Assembly (NCBI GenBank): GCA_946185305.1
Contig: CAMHJE010000127.1
Location: forward strand, 1-7,155
Length of the DNA stretch: 7,155 nucleotides
Source: UBA3792 sp946185305
GTDB lineage: Bacteria; Bacillota; Clostridia; Christensenellales; CAG-138
Reading direction: 5' to 3'
Program-made: the position numbers and the translations under genes
In this document: in pieces, positions 4,813 to 7,155 of the stretch
How positions within the stretch are numbered: the first letter of the stretch is position 1
Layout of the letters: each line of letters starts with the position of its first letter
The notes under the pieces: model-generated
Database searches by the model: none
The model's input: the letters and a program-made list of their open reading frames with translations, nothing else
Told to the model about the DNA's origin: nothing

Positions 4813-6252
4813 ATGAGAAAGCTAAGCGAAAGAGAAGAATTTCACGATATTTACCCGGAGTTCAACGAGGCATATGAGCGCATGCTCACGCACAAGGAGC
4901 GATCCGGGGCAAAGGCGATCGCGGCCGTGCTGCAAGCTGCTCCGGCACTGGCGCTGGTCGCTGCTTTTGCATGTCTTTTGCTTTTGCAATCCGTTTCCGT
5001 TTCATTCAGGCTGGACGCCGTGACCCCTGTTTCCGCGCAGGCGGAGGTGCAGTCCGACCTTTCCTTTTCCAATTACAAATATCCGATCTATTATCGTCTG
5101 TATCCGATCGAACAGATCCTCGCGCACGAGGACGATACGCGGGAGCAGCCGCCTGCGGAACGCTATGCCCTCGGCGCTCCGGTGCGCACGGGCGAGCTGA
5201 CGAAGCGCACCGAGCGGCTGTCCTTTTCCGGTCTTTCCGAGGGCAGATCGTATCTTCTGCTGCTTTTTATCGAGGAGCAGGATCCGATGGAACAAGCTGT
5301 CGGGGACGAGCTGCTGATCGTGCTGCCGCCCGCAACGCCGACGCCTACACCCCCGTCGAGACCGACGCCTACTCCCACGCCGACGCCCACGCCGACGCCT
5401 TCGCCGACGCCGACGCCCACGCCGACGCCTACACCTACACCTACACCGACGCCCACGCCAACGCCTTCACCGACGCCCACGCCAACGCCAACGCCTACAC
5501 CTACGCCTACCCCGACGCCCACGCCGACGCCTACCCCGACACCGACACCGACGCCCACGCCGAGGCCAACGCCGAGACCGACGCCGAGACCGACGCCAAG
5601 ACCGACGCCGAGACCGACGCCCACACCCACGCCGACGCCCACGCCAACGCCGACACCCACGCCAACGCCAACGCCGACGCCGACACCGACGCCCACGCCT
5701 ACGCCGACCCCGACCCCAACGCCCACGCCTACGCCTACGCCCGTGGACACGCATCATGTGACGATCGTCAACACCTTCATTGACGGCGACGGCTACGGCA
5801 GCGGCTATGCGAACCCGACCGATGCGGAACCGGGCGCCACAGTCCACATCGGATGGACGGTACTGCCCGGGTATACCATTATGGAGAACGAATGGTATGC
5901 CGAGGATAAGGACGGTAACGAGGTGATGCTGAACTGGGATTCCGCGACAATGTCGCTGACCTTCACGATGGGCGAGAGCGATGTGACGGTCTATCTGGCG
6001 TTCGGCTTCGCGACCTATTCCGTCGACATAACAACGGACGGCAACGGCACCGCCTCGACGGAATACGCCATGTACCAGGAGGGCGAAACGGTTTATGTTG
6101 TGACCGTGCCGAATCCGGGGTATGAGCTGGATCTCGTGACGGTCACGGACGACGATGGCGCGATCCCCGTGACGATCACCTCGGACGGGGTCGTCAGCTT
6201 TACGATGCGGACCTCCAATGTGCAGGTATTTCTATCCTGGCGGGTCGCGTAA
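4813..6252 (+). CDS. Membrane-anchored surface protein with Thr-Pro stalk and two B-repeat domains
   Basis: A 479-residue protein with no recognised enzyme motif. A charged cytoplasmic N terminus (1-34) precedes one hydrophobic segment (about 35-60, AIAAVLQAAPALALVAAFAC onward). No clear signal-peptidase site follows, so it is probably anchored with the rest outside. Residues 62-172 have alternating strands and end in LSFSGLSEGRSYLLLLF, reminiscent of a fibronectin-III-like fold (inference). Residues 175-310 are an almost pure Thr-Pro stalk. Two C-terminal modules (about 316-397 and 402-476) share the ending FTM-x(3)-S-(D/N)-V and an earlier PGY, the pattern of InlB-type B-repeats (Flg_new_2-like). 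No LPxTG sorting signal is present. It likely projects the B-repeats past the cell wall for binding or structure. The start ATG 4813 has AAGGG ten bases before it; Met24 is a weaker alternative. An MscS channel gene follows. Confidence 0.85.
   Translation: MRKLSEREEFHDIYPEFNEAYERMLTHKERSGAKAIAAVLQAAPALALVAAFACLLLLQSVSVSFRLDAVTPVSAQAEVQSDLSFSNYKYPIYYRLYPIEQILAHEDDTREQPPAERYALGAPVRTGELTKRTERLSFSGLSEGRSYLLLLFIEEQDPMEQAVGDELLIVLPPATPTPTPPSRPTPTPTPTPTPTPSPTPTPTPTPTPTPTPTPTPTPSPTPTPTPTPTPTPTPTPTPTPTPTPTPTPTPRPTPRPTPRPTPRPTPRPTPTPTPTPTPTPTPTPTPTPTPTPTPTPTPTPTPTPTPTPTPVDTHHVTIVNTFIDGDGYGSGYANPTDAEPGATVHIGWTVLPGYTIMENEWYAEDKDGNEVMLNWDSATMSLTFTMGESDVTVYLAFGFATYSVDITTDGNGTASTEYAMYQEGETVYVVTVPNPGYELDLVTVTDDDGAIPVTITSDGVVSFTMRTSNVQVFLSWRVA
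5335..5742 (+). repeat. 408-bp degenerate hexamer tandem repeat encoding (Thr-Pro)n
   Basis: The repeat encodes 136 residues with a 6-bp period. Thr codons mix ACG, ACA and ACC; Pro codons mix CCG, CCC, CCT and CCA, so the DNA is much less uniform than the protein. Interruptions are PSRP at 181-184, Ser197, Ser219, and a block of five Arg every fourth residue (251, 255, 259, 263, 267), which gives a local 12-bp period at 5563-5613. Changes by whole hexamers keep the frame. The antisense reading gives a long Val-Gly shadow with no independent support. Confidence 0.95.
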
Positions 6253-6312
6253 CCGCGGCGCAGGTATTTGAAAAGGACAGAACGAAACGAACCGACAGAA
6301 AGGAACAGAACT

Positions 6313-7155
6313 ATGAAAAACAAATCCAGTCTCAATGGCGGAAGGATCGGCTTTATTATCGCGGCGGTCATTCTGCTGGTCATTGCCGTCGCAGGCTTTT
6401 CCGGATGGTTCCCTGCGCTTCGGGAGGCGCTTGCCGAGACGTTTTCGACCGATCTCGGCGGGTATCGGCTGACGCCGGTCAAGCTGATCGCTGCGATCGC
6501 CGCGCTTGCCTTCGTCTACCTCCTCTGCGCCGCGCTGACGTGGCTGCTGCGGGTATTGAGCAAAAACACCCGTGTCAAAACCGTGACCGAGCTTGTCTCC
6601 AGCGTCATCCGGTATCTCGGCGTCATTCTCGGCGTCGTCTGGGCGCTTACGATCCTCGGTCTTAACGCGACGGCCGCGTTTGCGAGTCTCGGCATCATCA
6701 CGCTGATCATCGGCTTTGCCTCGCAGCGATTGATCGAGGACGTGATCTCCGGTCTGTTCATCGTGATGGAGGGACAGTATAACGTCGGCGACATCATCAT
6801 ACTGGACGATTTTCGCGGCACGGTGCAGCGGATCGGCGTCCGCACGACAACGATCGTCGATCCCGGCGGCAACTATAAGGTCGTCAATAACTCCGATATC
6901 CGCAATTTTCAGAACCGCTCCAAGGCGCTTTCGCTCGCCGTTTCGGAAATCGGCATCACCTATGAGGAGGACATTCCGCGCGTCGAGGCGATCCTGAAGG
7001 ACGCGCTGCCCGCCATGCTTGCGCGCAATGCGGACGTGTTCCTTGCGGCGCCGAAGTACCTCGGCGTCGAGGCGCTTGCGGATTCCGCCGTCGTCCTGCG
7101 GTTCACGGTCGACTGCACAGAGGAAAACGTGTTTGCCGCCCGGCGGCGTTTGAAC
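6313..7155 (+). CDS. MscS-family mechanosensitive ion channel, partial
   Basis: The first 281 codons are present and the 3' end is cut by the window. The channel opens under membrane tension and releases solutes on osmotic downshock. Hydrophobic segments lie at about 12-30, 55-80 and 98-117, followed by the pore helix 121-154 with LGIITLIIGFASQRLIEDV (126-144) and the family hallmark EGQYNVGDII (153-162). The beta domain follows, with FRGTVQRIGVRTT (167-179) and NNSDIRNFQNRS (192-203), then the start of the C-terminal alpha/beta domain. ATG 6313 lies 8 bases after AAAGGA (6299-6304). The 60-bp gap from the surface gene shows no terminator or clear promoter, only an A/G/C-rich stretch with repeated GAAC words, so co-transcription is likely. 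Family assignment is firm; conductance class cannot be told. Confidence 0.93.
   Translation, partial: MKNKSSLNGGRIGFIIAAVILLVIAVAGFSGWFPALREALAETFSTDLGGYRLTPVKLIAAIAALAFVYLLCAALTWLLRVLSKNTRVKTVTELVSSVIRYLGVILGVVWALTILGLNATAAFASLGIITLIIGFASQRLIEDVISGLFIVMEGQYNVGDIIILDDFRGTVQRIGVRTTTIVDPGGNYKVVNNSDIRNFQNRSKALSLAVSEIGITYEEDIPRVEAILKDALPAMLARNADVFLAAPKYLGVEALADSAVVLRFTVDCTEENVFAARRRLN

Noticed and set aside
5335..5742. CRISPR or other spacer-repeat array
   Set aside because: The period is 6 bp, in frame and coding for Thr-Pro, with no unique spacers.
5163..5750. Minus-strand open frame encoding a long Val-Gly repeat
   Set aside because: It is the antisense of the Thr-Pro hexamer repeat, with no ribosome site and no non-repeat domain of its own.
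4971..5783. Plus-strand frame with Asp-Ala-His/Tyr repeats
   Set aside because: It is another frame of the same hexamer repeat, nested in the surface gene and lacking a start signal.

Overview
The window looks like chromosomal DNA from a GC-rich member of the Clostridia (Firmicutes). The basis is purine-rich AGGAGG ribosome binding sites, AT-rich intergenic promoters between GC-rich genes, a Bacillus-type long ThyA, a Thr-Pro-rich surface protein with B-repeat domains, and an acyl-ACP thioesterase of the bacterial type. This assignment is inferred from gene content and style, not from a marker gene. Seven protein genes are visible; the first and the last are cut by the window edges. I see no tRNA, rRNA, CRISPR array or insertion sequence.

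Bases 1-3174 form a fatty-acid region. On the minus strand is the N-terminal half of an FAD enzyme that resembles, from memory of the sequence, the polyunsaturated fatty acid isomerase (PAI, linoleate isomerase) of Cutibacterium acnes. Divergent to it is a tight three-gene operon: an acyl adenylate-forming ligase, a small acyl carrier protein and a double-hotdog acyl-ACP thioesterase. Together these could load a free fatty acid onto a dedicated carrier, allow it to be changed, and release it again. The spacer between the two units is strikingly two-fold symmetric. The two -10 boxes are 100 bp apart centre to centre, and a 42-bp imperfect palindrome sits exactly at their midpoint. Both promoters also carry a near-identical AAAGTGT-K-GTATAWT element. 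This argues for joint control, perhaps by one regulator that senses fatty acid. It is the most interesting part of the window.

Bases 3177-4623 hold a thymidylate pair on the minus strand, thyA followed 12 bp later by folA. ThyA converts dUMP to dTMP and oxidises the folate; dihydrofolate reductase regenerates it. A hairpin at 3177-3212 lies between this operon and the convergent fatty-acid operon and may end both.

Bases 4813-7155 hold a surface/membrane pair on the plus strand, divergent from thyA. The first gene encodes a membrane-anchored protein with a possible fibronectin-III-like domain, a 136-residue Thr-Pro stalk and two B-repeat modules. The second, 60 bp downstream, encodes an MscS-type mechanosensitive channel cut by the window end.
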